DNA of 64,000 bases from Sedimentibacter sp. MB35-C1. Lineage in GTDB: Bacteria; Bacillota; Clostridia; Tissierellales; Sedimentibacteraceae. The DNA lies in NCBI RefSeq assembly GCF_030913635.1, contig NZ_CP133188.1, positions 1,860,001-1,924,000 of the forward strand, read 5' to 3'. Positions 7,147-16,444 of this stretch are shown piece after piece. Below the pieces are notes generated by a model. The model did no database searches and was not told the origin of the DNA. It saw only the letters and a program-made list of their open reading frames with translations. Positions within the stretch are counted from its first letter, which is position 1; each line of letters begins with the position of its first letter. Made by a program: the position numbers and the translations under genes.

Positions 7147-7866
7147 ATGTCGGGAATCAATGAAAAAAAGAAAAGAAATTGGAAGAATATCACGGGCTAC
7201 TTCTTATTTGTTGTTTTATTAATCTCTATTGCTTATACGATAGTAAGAATAATAATGGCACCTTCCGAGCTTACCGTTTCGGATGCTCATGTTAAAATAA
7301 AAAGTGATTATGTTCTTATGCTTATACAGTGTATTCTAGGACTGATTGTAATGATGATTCCATCTATAGTTGAACGTCGGCTTTCAATAGATATTCCAAA
7401 TAATATGGAAGTGCTATATTTTATATTTTTATTTTGTGCAATATATTTGGGAGAAGTTCGGGATTTCTACTATTTGATACCATACTGGGATACAATTCTG
7501 CATGCATTCAGCGGGGCCATGCTTGGGGCGCTAGGGTTTTGGCTTGTGAGTTTTTTAAACGATGCCAGTTACATTAACCTAAAATTGAGTCCGTTTTTTG
7601 TTGCAATGTTTGCTTTTTGCTTTGCATTGGCAGCAGGAGCTGCTTGGGAGATTTATGAATTTACTTTTGACGGCTTGCTATCTCTTAATATGCAAAAACA
7701 TACGCTGAAAAACGGAATTCCGTTGGTTGGAAGAGAAGCTTTGGAGGATACAATGAAGGATATAATTGTTGATGCGGTTAGTGCATTTGCGGTTTCTACT
7801 ACAGGATATTACCAATTACTAAAACAAGAAATGTGCGATACGAAGGATATTGATTCCATGCTTTAG
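7147..7866 (+). CDS. Conserved integral membrane protein of unknown function
   Basis: A 239-residue protein with about six membrane segments. It carries conserved polar residues inside helices: IPYWDTILHAFSG (Asp and His), AAGAAWEIYEF (Glu pair) and EDTMKDIIVDAVSA. This pattern recalls the YjdF/DUF2238 group of membrane proteins, whose function is not established. The clustered His, Asp and Glu in helices could bind metal or protons, but that is a guess. GAGAGGTAA precedes the ATG. It has its own transcript, with a terminator upstream and a promoter for the next gene downstream. Confidence 0.7.
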   Translation: MSGINEKKKRNWKNITGYFLFVVLLISIAYTIVRIIMAPSELTVSDAHVKIKSDYVLMLIQCILGLIVMMIPSIVERRLSIDIPNNMEVLYFIFLFCAIYLGEVRDFYYLIPYWDTILHAFSGAMLGALGFWLVSFLNDASYINLKLSPFFVAMFAFCFALAAGAAWEIYEFTFDGLLSLNMQKHTLKNGIPLVGREALEDTMKDIIVDAVSAFAVSTTGYYQLLKQEMCDTKDIDSML

Positions 7867-7973
7867 AGACACTATTGCGTTTGCTTTGACTAAAAGCTAT
7901 TTGCTGAACTGAAGCTCGTTTGCAACAAACTTAGAATATACTCAATGTGGAATTAATTATTGGAAAAACAATA

Positions 7974-8002
7974 TTATCAATTATATATTTTTGTGTTATA
8001 CT
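7974..8002 (+). promoter_or_regulatory. Extended -10 promoter for the two-component system
   Basis: TTATCA, 17 bp, TATACT, with TG one base before the -10 box (TGTTATACT). The first codon of the response regulator is 43 bp downstream. Confidence 0.5.
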
Positions 8003-8045
8003 TTTCATAGCATAGAGACAAAAATTATAAGAAGGAAGTTGACAG

Positions 8046-8738
8046 ATGAGAGATACCAATATTTTGATATGTGATGATGATCCGGTGGTGCATGAATCTC
8101 TTAAAATATACTTAAAAAATGAGGGCTTTGCATGCATGTCGGCCTATGACGGAGAGAATGCCTTGATGCAGGTCAAAGATAACCGACCTGATTTGGTTGT
8201 GCTTGATATTATGATGCCAAAAATAAACGGGCTGGACGTATGCAAGGAAATAAGAAAATCAAGCACGGTGCCGATAATTATGCTGACTGCAAAGGGCGAG
8301 GAAATTGACAGGATTTTGGGCCTGGAGCTTGGAGCGGATGATTACATAGTAAAGCCTTTCAGCCCCAGGGAAGTAGTGGCCAGGATTAAGGCTGTAAGAA
8401 GAAGGATTACTGAAAATGCAGTAGAAGGAAAATCATTGACCCTTTTGTTTGGCGAAATGAAAGTAAGCATTAAAAAGTATCAGGTTACGTACAAGAATGA
8501 AGTTGTAATTTCAACGCCTAAGGAGGTTGAAATACTATACCTTCTTGCTTCTAATCCGGGACAAGTATTTTCAAGAGAGCAGATACTTGACAGAGTGTGG
8601 GGATATGAATATTACGGTGACACACGTACCGTTGATACACACATTAAGCGAATAAGATCAAAGCTGCCTCAGGATGGTACAAGCTGGAGTCTGCAGACAG
8701 TGTACGGAGTTGGATATAAATTCGAGGTGGAACAGTGA
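8046..8738 (+). CDS. OmpR/PhoB-family response regulator
   Basis: A 230-residue DNA-binding response regulator. The receiver domain (about 1-120) has the acidic pocket D10-D11-D12, the phosphoacceptor D54 in VVLDIMMPK, MLTAKGEE with the switch Thr, and DYIVKPFSPRE with the conserved Lys. Residues about 130-228 form a winged helix with RTVDTHIKRIRSKL as recognition helix. The partner kinase gene overlaps its stop by four bases, so they are translated together. The closest functional analogues are PhoB, YycF and KdpE-like proteins; which signal is sensed cannot be told. Two 10-bp direct repeats at 10542 may be one of its targets. Confidence 0.95.
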   Translation: MRDTNILICDDDPVVHESLKIYLKNEGFACMSAYDGENALMQVKDNRPDLVVLDIMMPKINGLDVCKEIRKSSTVPIIMLTAKGEEIDRILGLELGADDYIVKPFSPREVVARIKAVRRRITENAVEGKSLTLLFGEMKVSIKKYQVTYKNEVVISTPKEVEILYLLASNPGQVFSREQILDRVWGYEYYGDTRTVDTHIKRIRSKLPQDGTSWSLQTVYGVGYKFEVEQ

Positions 8739-10480
8739 AAAATACAATAACCAGACGCCTTACAATCTTAATTTCACTGGCACTGATGATATCATCGGTG
8801 CTTGTAGCTTTTTTGGGTGCTGTAATGTCGGAAAGTATTAAAGTGGATAATATGGGGAAGCAGCTTATTCCGGCTCTTTCTCTTGTGGAACAGAACACTC
8901 TTAATTATATTGACGGAAATATTGACAGAAATACATATGAAAACATTATAATGAATTCCGTGGAGGAAAATAACAGACAATATATTATATTTAACTCTGA
9001 CGGTACAATTCTTATAAACACAGGAGAAAAAACAGATAATACTACAGAAGAAAAAATAAATGATTCAATCAGTGAAATTTTAAAAAATAAAAAAACGGTT
9101 GTTAAATTATACGATTATCCGAATAATCCTTTGGTGCTTGTGGGGATACCGATTGTAAAGGAAAATCAAATTATTTGTGCCGCATTTGCTTTGGAGTGTG
9201 CAGCTGATTTCTTGCCTGACAGGATGCGTTTTATGAAGGCTGTGATTATTTCTTTGTTTATAGTTATTCCTTTTATTTCGGTTCTTTCATACATGGTTTT
9301 ACAAAGAATAGTCAAACCTGTGAAGAATGTTGTAGAGGTGGCTCTTTCTATGACTGAGGGAGATTTTTCGATTCGGGCTGATGAAACTCTGAAAGGAGAA
9401 ATAGGTTTTTTAGGAAGAACCTTAAATAAGATGTCTGTTGACTTGTACAGAAATGTATCACAGCTTTTTATAGAAAGAAACAGGCTTCAAAAAGTTTTGG
9501 ACAGCCTTGAAGAGGGCATGATTGCAGTAGATGAAAATAAAAATATAACGCATTTCAACAAAGTGTTTTTGGACATGTTTAATTTAAAGGAGGATATAAA
9601 GGAAACGTGTGTGGATGACATAGAAATAATATCTGAGGATTTGACAGAACTTACACAGGTTATTGAGGGAAAATATTCTATCGTTAAAAATAGTACTGCT
9701 AATGGACGTATTATAAGAATAATAATAGCTTCAATAGAGGATGAGAAAAGCTCTGCAGTAGGTGCTGTTATATTGTTTAGAGATATTACTGAATTAGAAA
9801 AACTGGAAAGCATGAGAAAAAATTATGTGGCCAATGTATCTCATGAACTTCGTTCACCGCTGACATCTATAAGAGGGCTAATTGAGCCACTTATGGATTC
9901 CATTGTGACTGACGAAAAGGATATTAAAAGATATTATAATATAATTTATCAGGAGAGCCTGAGACTTTCAAGGCTTGTGGATGATATTATGGAATTGTCC
10001 AGGCTTCAGAACGATGGGGCGGTTATTGATAAAAGCAGGGTAGATTTAAAAGCTCTCTTGGAAATGGTATATGAAAGATACAGGCTGCATGACGAGGAAA
10101 TCAGTCTTGTATATTCTGCAAGCCCAGTTCCAAAGGTTTATACCAATTATGACAGGATTGAGCAGGTCATGGTAATATTGCTGGATAATGCTTATAAATT
10201 TATAAAAAAAGGCGGAACTATAGAAATATCCACAAAGATAGCAGAAAAATATGTTGCGGTTTCAGTTGAAGATACTGGTGAAGGCATTTCACCTGATGAC
10301 TTACCATATATTTTTGACAGATTTTATAAAAGTGACAAGTCACGTTCAAAAAAAGGTACAGGACTTGGCCTTTCCATTGCAAAAGAGATACTCAATATAA
10401 TGGGTGAGAGCATAACGGTGGAAAGCACTGCCGGAAAGGGAAGTAAGTTTGAATTTACGGTACACACAGAAGAAATATAA
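8735..10480 (+). CDS. Sensor histidine kinase, PhoR-like (TM-extracellular sensor-TM-HAMP-PAS-HisKA-HATPase)
   Basis: A 581-residue membrane histidine kinase. Order: first membrane helix about 10-32, extracytoplasmic sensor about 33-165, second helix about 168-190, HAMP about 190-245, PAS about 250-350, HisKA with the phosphorylated H370 in NVSHELRSPLTSIRG, and the ATPase domain with N485 (N box), DTGEGISPDD (G1), FYKSD and GTGLGLSIAKEI (G2). All catalytic elements are intact. It starts with GTG overlapping the regulator's stop codon. The architecture is that of PhoR/WalK. The sensor region gives no clue to the signal. Confidence 0.95.
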   Translation: MKNTITRRLTILISLALMISSVLVAFLGAVMSESIKVDNMGKQLIPALSLVEQNTLNYIDGNIDRNTYENIIMNSVEENNRQYIIFNSDGTILINTGEKTDNTTEEKINDSISEILKNKKTVVKLYDYPNNPLVLVGIPIVKENQIICAAFALECAADFLPDRMRFMKAVIISLFIVIPFISVLSYMVLQRIVKPVKNVVEVALSMTEGDFSIRADETLKGEIGFLGRTLNKMSVDLYRNVSQLFIERNRLQKVLDSLEEGMIAVDENKNITHFNKVFLDMFNLKEDIKETCVDDIEIISEDLTELTQVIEGKYSIVKNSTANGRIIRIIIASIEDEKSSAVGAVILFRDITELEKLESMRKNYVANVSHELRSPLTSIRGLIEPLMDSIVTDEKDIKRYYNIIYQESLRLSRLVDDIMELSRLQNDGAVIDKSRVDLKALLEMVYERYRLHDEEISLVYSASPVPKVYTNYDRIEQVMVILLDNAYKFIKKGGTIEISTKIAEKYVAVSVEDTGEGISPDDLPYIFDRFYKSDKSRSKKGTGLGLSIAKEILNIMGESITVESTAGKGSKFEFTVHTEEI

Positions 10481-10495
10481 ATGAATAAATATCTG

Positions 10496-10523
10496 AGCAT
10501 AAGCTGGGGCTTATGCTTTTTTT
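10496..10523 (+). terminator. Rho-independent terminator after the kinase gene
   Basis: Perfect 8-bp stem GCATAAGC/GCTTATGC with loop TGGG, then seven T residues. It separates the two-component system from the export locus. Confidence 0.88.
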
Positions 10524-10541
10524 GTTAACATTATTTCCAAG

Positions 10542-10561
10542 TTGTTCACAATTGTTCAAAT
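10542..10561. promoter_or_regulatory. Tandem 10-bp direct repeats, candidate response-regulator box
   Basis: TTGTTCACAA is followed at once by TTGTTCAAAT, giving TTGTTCA repeats with a 10-bp period, about 80 bp upstream of the Usp-like gene. Repeats of about one helical turn are the usual target form of OmpR/PhoB regulators, and such a regulator is encoded just upstream. The link is inference. Confidence 0.45.
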
Positions 10562-10639
10562 TCATACCATACTAAATACAAATATATAAATTATAATTAC
10601 TTTAAAATTGTTTAGGGAATACAAATTGTGAGGTGTAAA

Positions 10640-11011
10640 ATGCCTGATGAATTGAAGATCAAAACAACTTTAGTTTTTTTAGAGGCACAGTCAGAGGGGT
10701 GGGGGTTCCTGAACGAGGGCAGAAAAATTGCTGATGATACAAATACTCAATTGTACATAATAAATGTTCAGGAAAATTGCAAATGGGGAAGAAAGTTGAG
10801 CAGAGAGCTGGAAGATATGTTTACTCTTTCAGAGAAGCTTAACGCACAGATGCTCATATTTTTTTCTGATAATCCTATTGACATACTAAAAGATTGTATT
10901 GAGAGGTTCAATGTTATAAACATAATTCTGCCAAACGATAATACAGTTTTGAGCACCCTTGAAAAAAAATCTAAAGTTAATACAGACAGTGTTAAAGTAT
11001 ATGTTTTTTAG
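10640..11011 (+). CDS. Universal-stress-like / KdpD-Usp-like small protein
   Basis: A 123-residue protein that looks like a UspA-type alpha/beta nucleotide-binding fold: it opens with a strand (TTLVFLEAQ), has GFLNEGRKIADDTNTQLYIINVQ as first helix and second strand, and ends with INIILPND and VKVYVF strands. This is the pattern of the Usp domain in KdpD and of stand-alone Usp-like proteins. The ATP-binding GSxG loop is not clearly present. The ATG at 10640 is chosen over the GTG at 10628 because GAGGTG precedes it. The TolC-like gene starts about 25 bases downstream, so they are likely co-transcribed. Confidence 0.5.
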   Translation: MPDELKIKTTLVFLEAQSEGWGFLNEGRKIADDTNTQLYIINVQENCKWGRKLSRELEDMFTLSEKLNAQMLIFFSDNPIDILKDCIERFNVINIILPNDNTVLSTLEKKSKVNTDSVKVYVF

Positions 11012-11035
11012 TAAAACAAGAAAGGAATGATGAAT

Positions 11036-12718
11036 ATGAAAAAAATTACGGCCTTTATATGCATTGCTTCTATATTGCTGTGTTCGTCAGTATATCCGGT
11101 ATATGCTGCTGATAAAAACACGGATGATTCCAAAGACAGCACGGAAGTTACAGCACCATACAAGCTACCTGAGGATGAAGGAAAAGACAGTAAATCTTCT
11201 GAAGAAGATAGTGAGAATACTGATGAGGAAGAACCCAAGGAAAAAAATGTTGTTAATTTCACCGCTGAATCGGCAGTAGAATACGGGTTGGAGCATAACA
11301 AAACTATTGAAATATTGGATAATAAGATTAAGATTGCTGAGGTATTGTATCAAAATTCAAAGAAGAATGCCAAAGATCTTAAAGATGCCAAAAAAACCCT
11401 CAACGATGCAAACAATGAGCTTTTTGATAAACAGAAGGAGTTGGCAGAAGGAATAAGCAATCTAGATAAAGCGGAGGCGCTTCTTGGCAAAGGTATAGCT
11501 CCACAGTCAATACCATTTAAGGATCCTTTGGGAAATGCAATTGTTATTCCTGCAGGCTCTAATATAGTATCTGAGTTAGTTAAAAACGGATACCCTGAAA
11601 GCATGGCACAAAGCGTTGCTTCACAAATAATATCCGGTGTTGAAAATGAGCTGGAAGGATCAAAAGGTAAAATAAGCGAAGCTTCCACAGCACTGTCCGA
11701 AGCAAAGGAAACACTTGAATTAAAAAAAGAGCAGTTTAAGGATGTACTTAAAGATACCTCTGAAAAGCTTGATGTAAAGATGGATTACGGAAGTTTTATA
11801 ACACTTGATGCAAATGATGCAAGTAAACTTATGATAGAAATGGGCGGAGTTAATCTTGATGTAACCAGGTATGCAAAAAGTATATACAAAAACCAGATAG
11901 CAATGCTTATAAATAAAAATTATTATGATGCATTGTACACAAAAAAATTTGCAGAACTTAAAGAAATTGCAATGAAACGCGGAGAAAAGCAGTACAATAT
12001 TGTTAAACTGTCTTATGATAACGGAATGAAGGCGAAAGACGATCTTTTGCTAAGTAAAATGTATTATGACAGCACAGTTCTTCAATACGATCTGGCAATA
12101 GCTGATTATAATAATGCGGTTACAGAGTTGAAAAAAAATATGAATATTGATTTTGATACTGAAATAACACTGGCAGATGTGGATCCAAATAATGCAGAAG
12201 TTGAAAGCCTTGAGGAAGGAATAAAATCAGGGTTGACAAACAGGCTTGAAATACAGCAGGCTTTGGGGCAACTGGCTATATATCAGCTAAACGAAAAGCT
12301 GATTACATCAAGAGCTGAATATAGAACAAATTCCAGAGCAATTAAAGAGGCTAAACTGTTGAGGGAAGGTGCAGAGCTGCAGCTTGAACAGGTTAAAAAA
12401 ACTGTGGAATCCGACATTGTGCAGTCTTATGAGACAATGACCGCATTGAATAAAATGCTGGAAGAATCAAAAGAACTTGTAGGCAATGCAGAGGAAGTTG
12501 TAAGAATTGCTAAGCTGAAGTATGAGCAGGGGTTTGGTGTAGAAAACTCTCTTTTAAAACAGATGAATCTTGAGGAGAGTTCCGGCACTGTGATTGAACT
12601 TATTGCGGCACAGGAAAAGCTGTCAGAGGTTGAGGCTCAGGTTGCTCAAATTAGATACAACAGCATAATGGCAAGAATAAAGTATCAAAATGATGCAGGA
12701 ATTTTAATTTATAAATAA
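11036..12718 (+). CDS. TolC family protein (outer membrane efflux protein-like)
   Basis: A 560-residue secreted protein with a signal peptide (MKKITAFICIASILL to VYAAD) and a mature part dominated by long helices with heptad-like Ala, Leu, Glu and Lys content, the pattern of TolC hairpins. Repeated segments such as YDNGMKAKDDLLLSKMYYDS and YEQGFGVENSLLKQMNLEES correspond to the two internal TolC repeats. TolC normally spans the outer membrane of diderms. In low-GC Gram-positives TolC-like proteins also occur, with unknown placement. The start at 11036 is favoured by AAAGGA spacing. The HlyD adaptor follows 17 bases later. Confidence 0.8.
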   Translation: MKKITAFICIASILLCSSVYPVYAADKNTDDSKDSTEVTAPYKLPEDEGKDSKSSEEDSENTDEEEPKEKNVVNFTAESAVEYGLEHNKTIEILDNKIKIAEVLYQNSKKNAKDLKDAKKTLNDANNELFDKQKELAEGISNLDKAEALLGKGIAPQSIPFKDPLGNAIVIPAGSNIVSELVKNGYPESMAQSVASQIISGVENELEGSKGKISEASTALSEAKETLELKKEQFKDVLKDTSEKLDVKMDYGSFITLDANDASKLMIEMGGVNLDVTRYAKSIYKNQIAMLINKNYYDALYTKKFAELKEIAMKRGEKQYNIVKLSYDNGMKAKDDLLLSKMYYDSTVLQYDLAIADYNNAVTELKKNMNIDFDTEITLADVDPNNAEVESLEEGIKSGLTNRLEIQQALGQLAIYQLNEKLITSRAEYRTNSRAIKEAKLLREGAELQLEQVKKTVESDIVQSYETMTALNKMLEESKELVGNAEEVVRIAKLKYEQGFGVENSLLKQMNLEESSGTVIELIAAQEKLSEVEAQVAQIRYNSIMARIKYQNDAGILIYK

Positions 12719-12735
12719 GAAAGGACGGAAAGCAT

Positions 12736-13986
12736 ATGAACAGATTTAAAGATACATTGAAAACTGTCTCCAATAAGGAGTGGATAAGTAGGAATATCAG
12801 AAAAATTGTTGTTTCTCTCGTGGTAATATGCTCAGCAATGATTATTACCGTAGGGGCGGTTCAGGTAAGTGCCGGCAGTATTGATAAGGATAAATCTCAA
12901 GGTATTGTATATGCCAAGGACGTAAGCCTAAACACAAAAATACCTGGGAGAATTGTGAAGTTTTATGTAGAAGAAGGACAGAAGATTAAGGCGGGGGATC
13001 CTATTGTAGAAATATCAAGTGAGGAGCTGCAGGCCAAAAAGGCGCAGCTGGAAGCGCAGATAGAGCAGGCACAGGCAGGTGTTGATGCATCGAAGGCATT
13101 GCTTGAAATGGCTCAGGGAAACTACAGTCTGTCTCAGGAGAGGGTAAAGCAAGCAGAGGCAGGGCTCAAGGCAAGTCAAAGTCAAAGAGATATGGCAAAG
13201 GCTGTAAGCGAAAAAGCCGAAAATGGTGCTAGAACGCAGGAAGTAGCTCAGGCTGAAAGTGCATATAATTTATGGAAATCTACATATGACAGAGCTAAGG
13301 TTCTTTATGAGGGAGGAGCTCTTACAAAGCAGAAGCTTGAAGAAATAAAAACACAGATGGATGTTTCAGAGCAGACTCTAAATATGGCAAAAGAAGGGGC
13401 AAGATCGGAAGATAAAAAAGCAGCCTTAGCACAGCTCTCAATGGCTGAGGCAGGAGTCCAGTCCAGCGCGTCATTGCTTAATCAGGCAAATGAAGCTTCA
13501 AACATTGCTCTTGCTCAGGTAAATCAGGCTCAGGCTGGGCTTACGGCGGCTCAGGGAAAGTTAGAGCAGGCTAAAGCAGGACAGCAGGAGGTAGAGGTAT
13601 ATCTGCAGGATACGCTTATAAAATCTCCTATTGACGGAACTGTTACAGCGTTAAATTCCGATGAGGGAGAGCTGGTATCTACAGGAACTTCCATAGGAAC
13701 AGTTAGTAATTTGGATAAGTGCTGGGTGAGTGCAAATCTTGATGAATATAAGCTGAGCGATCTGTCGGAAGGACAGTCGGTAGATGTAAATCTTCCAGCT
13801 TACAAGGGGAAGAAATTTATAGGTAAAATAGTTACAATCAATAAGCAGCCGGATTTTGCCGTAAAAAAAGCTACATCGGAAAACGGAAATATTGATATTG
13901 TTTCATACGAAGTAAAAATTGAATTAGATAATCATGATGAGCTAATAAGACCCGGAATGACAGCTATCGTGGATTTTGCTGATTAG
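12736..13986 (+). CDS. HlyD/EmrA-family membrane fusion (adaptor) protein
   Basis: A 416-residue adaptor. It has an N-terminal cytoplasmic stretch and one membrane helix (about 24-46), a biotinyl-lipoyl-like half (VSLNTKIPGRIVKFYVEEGQ), a long Ala/Gln/Glu-rich coiled-coil hairpin (about 95-285), the second lipoyl half (DTLIKSPIDGTVTALNSDEGE) and a beta-barrel part ending DELIRPGMTAIVDF. Such proteins link an inner-membrane transporter to a TolC-type channel. It sits between the TolC-like gene and two ABC-2 permeases. RBS AGAAAGGACGG. Confidence 0.93.
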   Translation: MNRFKDTLKTVSNKEWISRNIRKIVVSLVVICSAMIITVGAVQVSAGSIDKDKSQGIVYAKDVSLNTKIPGRIVKFYVEEGQKIKAGDPIVEISSEELQAKKAQLEAQIEQAQAGVDASKALLEMAQGNYSLSQERVKQAEAGLKASQSQRDMAKAVSEKAENGARTQEVAQAESAYNLWKSTYDRAKVLYEGGALTKQKLEEIKTQMDVSEQTLNMAKEGARSEDKKAALAQLSMAEAGVQSSASLLNQANEASNIALAQVNQAQAGLTAAQGKLEQAKAGQQEVEVYLQDTLIKSPIDGTVTALNSDEGELVSTGTSIGTVSNLDKCWVSANLDEYKLSDLSEGQSVDVNLPAYKGKKFIGKIVTINKQPDFAVKKATSENGNIDIVSYEVKIELDNHDELIRPGMTAIVDFAD

Positions 13987-13998
13987 GATGTGTGTGCA

Positions 13999-15189
13999 AT
14001 GATTTTTAAAAGCTTTAAAGACGAATATTATAGCTTTAGGAAAAATAAAATGAGCATTTTAGTGCTTCTGGTATTACCGTTGATCTTTGCTATAGTGCTG
14101 GGCTTAGAACTGTCGCATGAATTTATTGACAGCATTCCAATGGCAGTTATAGACTATGATAAATCCACATTTAGCATGCAGCTTACGGATGCCTTTGACA
14201 GCAATGAAATATTTAATGTTGTTTATCATCCGGCAAATGAAGATGAACTGGAATACCTTATGAAAAACAGCAAAGCAAGGGTAGGAATGATTATACCGAA
14301 GAATTTTTACAATGATATAGCCATGCTTAAATCTCCTACCGTAATGATGGTGTATGACGGAAGCCATATGTCCATTACAAGTGCCGCAAAAACAAAGGCT
14401 ACCGAAATTCTATTGACATATAAAGCTGGAGCGGCAATTAAACAACTTACGGCAAGGCTGGATATGCCGTATGAAGAGGCATACAATATTGCTCAAGCAA
14501 TAAAATTCAGTAATCAAACATTGTATAATCCAACAAAAAGTTTTGATAATTTCCTGTCTCCGATTTTGTTGGCAGGGTATGTACAGTCTGCTATAGCATT
14601 GGTGGCTGCAGTGGCTGTAGATCACGGTATATATAAAAAAAGAAGAAGCGAACGTTTGGGATATTCAACAGGCAAGACTATATTTTATACTATTTGCGGC
14701 ACAATTGCTTTTATGATTAATATTGTTTTTCAGGTTGTGGTATTCCGCCTTCCTTTTGAAGGTAACATATTCTATGCGGTAATTTTATCCGCTGCCTTAA
14801 GCTTTTCAGTTTCTGCATTCTGCATTCTTATTTCTGCCCTGTTTGAGAACAGAATGATAGCCGTAGTTGCAGGAGCAGTTGTATTTATTCCTAATTCTGC
14901 AATGGCTGGAACTACATGGCCTCTATTGTCGATGCTTTCAGGATACAGGAGTTTTGCTGAATTTCTGCCCTTTACTCACTATGTAAGTAATATACGGTAT
15001 TTATACCTTAAAGGGCTTTCAATAAATCAAATTTACGGAGATATAATTTATATGCTTATCTTTGGAGCGGTAATGTTGCTGCTGTCTGAAGGAGTTATGC
15101 TTATAGCGGAGCAAAAATCCGATTTCGGGGAGGTGAAGGCTTATGACTTATATGAACGCGATGAAAAGGGGATTTCGCTCAATATTTAA
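13999..15189 (+). CDS. ABC-2 type permease (YhgE/YhhJ-like), first of two
   Basis: A 396-residue permease with the ABC2_membrane_3 layout: helix 1 (about 15-32), a large extracytoplasmic domain (about 33-180, with IPMAVIDYDKS and VGMIIPKNFYND), then five or six helices in the C-terminal half. This group includes the E. coli YhhJ/YbhS/YbhR exporters. No ATP-binding domain is fused. The ATG at 13999 is taken rather than the GTG at 13990 because AGGA stands at a proper distance. It overlaps the next permease by 47 bases, which suggests a fixed one-to-one heterodimer. Confidence 0.88.
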   Translation: MIFKSFKDEYYSFRKNKMSILVLLVLPLIFAIVLGLELSHEFIDSIPMAVIDYDKSTFSMQLTDAFDSNEIFNVVYHPANEDELEYLMKNSKARVGMIIPKNFYNDIAMLKSPTVMMVYDGSHMSITSAAKTKATEILLTYKAGAAIKQLTARLDMPYEEAYNIAQAIKFSNQTLYNPTKSFDNFLSPILLAGYVQSAIALVAAVAVDHGIYKKRRSERLGYSTGKTIFYTICGTIAFMINIVFQVVVFRLPFEGNIFYAVILSAALSFSVSAFCILISALFENRMIAVVAGAVVFIPNSAMAGTTWPLLSMLSGYRSFAEFLPFTHYVSNIRYLYLKGLSINQIYGDIIYMLIFGAVMLLLSEGVMLIAEQKSDFGEVKAYDLYERDEKGISLNI

Positions 15190-16291
15190 GCACAAGGGCA
15201 TGATGATAATTGTTTTTATTGGTCCGATTTTTCTTACACTTCTTTTTGGAGGCATATATTACAATGATTATGTAAAAGATGTGCCTGTTGCTGTATTGGA
15301 TGAAGACTGCACCAGCCTCAGCCGGCTTGTAAACAGTTATTTTATTACAAATGAAAGATTTCAGGTAACGAATTATCCCGAATCAAGACAAGAACTTCAG
15401 GAGCTCATTGACAACGGGGAAGTGCAAATGGGGTTATATATTCCGAAAGGTTTTGAAAGCAAGGTAGGAACGTATAAATCCTCTGAAATATTGGTCATTA
15501 CAGACGGTTCAAATGTTGTTACGGCAAACAATGCTTTGGCCCAGGCTACTATGATAGTTCAATCAGTTTCAGCCGGAATTGAAATGAAGCTGATACAGGG
15601 TAAAGGTGTTTTGCCTGCTGTGGCTGAAAACATGGCTCTCGTATATAACATTGGCGAAAGAATTTTATTCGACCCTAAAATGACCTACATGAATTACCTT
15701 ATGATTTGTTTCCTGGCAATATTCATTCAGCAGCTTATGCTTGCTGCCATGGGAGGTTCTTTTTTCAGAGAGAGCGAATACATAACACATGGAGATACTG
15801 CTAAAAAGGTACTGGGAATAGTAAGCTCATGTTTTATAGCAATGATACCGGCGTTGATTGCAAGTATTTTGATTCTTAAAATGCTTTTCCATGTTCCGTT
15901 TACCGGGAACATGCTTACGGTTGTTATAATGACACTTTGCTTTATATTGGCGCTTACAGGGCCGTCTCTGATTATGTTGTCATTAACAAAGGACAGGATT
16001 AAATATTCACAGCTTGAATTTATGCTGTCGCTGCCCACATTTGCAACTGCTGGATGTGTGTGGCCTGTAGAGCAGATGCCGTGGATTTTAGCAGTGATAA
16101 TGAAAATATCCTGGCCTTTGATATATTATGCAAAAACAGTGCAGGAGGTAATTATAAAAGGGATGGGATTCATTACTGTTCTTCCAAACATTATAAGTCT
16201 TTTACTGTTTTCTGCAATTTGGTTTCCATTAGGTATTCATTTATATAAAAAATCATTTACGCTCACATATTCTGATACCATACAGCAGTAA
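15143..16291 (+). CDS. ABC-2 type permease, second of two
   Basis: A 382-residue permease of the same ABC2_membrane_3 family as its neighbour. The extracytoplasmic part repeats the pattern (VPVAVLDEDCTSLSRLV, VQMGLYIPKGFES) and the rear half carries helices ending in a WFPLGIHLYKKSF segment. The start has GGGGAGGTG seven bases upstream inside the preceding gene. The two genes look like old duplicates that now form a pair. A strong hairpin follows the stop, so the locus ends here without an ATPase gene. Confidence 0.88.
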   Translation: MTYMNAMKRGFRSIFKHKGMMIIVFIGPIFLTLLFGGIYYNDYVKDVPVAVLDEDCTSLSRLVNSYFITNERFQVTNYPESRQELQELIDNGEVQMGLYIPKGFESKVGTYKSSEILVITDGSNVVTANNALAQATMIVQSVSAGIEMKLIQGKGVLPAVAENMALVYNIGERILFDPKMTYMNYLMICFLAIFIQQLMLAAMGGSFFRESEYITHGDTAKKVLGIVSSCFIAMIPALIASILILKMLFHVPFTGNMLTVVIMTLCFILALTGPSLIMLSLTKDRIKYSQLEFMLSLPTFATAGCVWPVEQMPWILAVIMKISWPLIYYAKTVQEVIIKGMGFITVLPNIISLLLFSAIWFPLGIHLYKKSFTLTYSDTIQQ

Positions 16292-16302
16292 TGAATGTCT
16301 GC

Positions 16303-16333
16303 AGACCGTGAAAAATCCATTTTTTCGCGGTCT
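16303..16333 (+). terminator. Terminator of the export locus
   Basis: AGACCGTGAAAAA pairs with TTTTTCGCGGTCT around a short TCCA loop, with one G-U pair. The T run lies in the stem itself and the downstream tract is short. Confidence 0.65.
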
Positions 16334-16342
16334 TTCAGTACA

Positions 16343-16371
16343 TTGACAAATAAAATTGATTGTAGTATAAT
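16343..16371 (+). promoter_or_regulatory. Perfect-consensus promoter for trpS
   Basis: TTGACA, exactly 17 bp, TATAAT, which matches the sigma-A consensus at every position. The predicted leader is only about 65 nt and lacks T-box features, so trpS seems to be expressed strongly and constitutively. Confidence 0.85.
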
Positions 16372-16444
16372 CAAAAAAATCAGACTTTTTAGGGCTTTCT
16401 CGTCTTATGTGCTGGAAGGTTCTTTTTAATATATGGAGGTTACA

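Noticed and set aside
16372-16444. T-box leader upstream of trpS
   Set aside because: The leader is only about 65 nt and lacks a T-box sequence, specifier loop and terminator.
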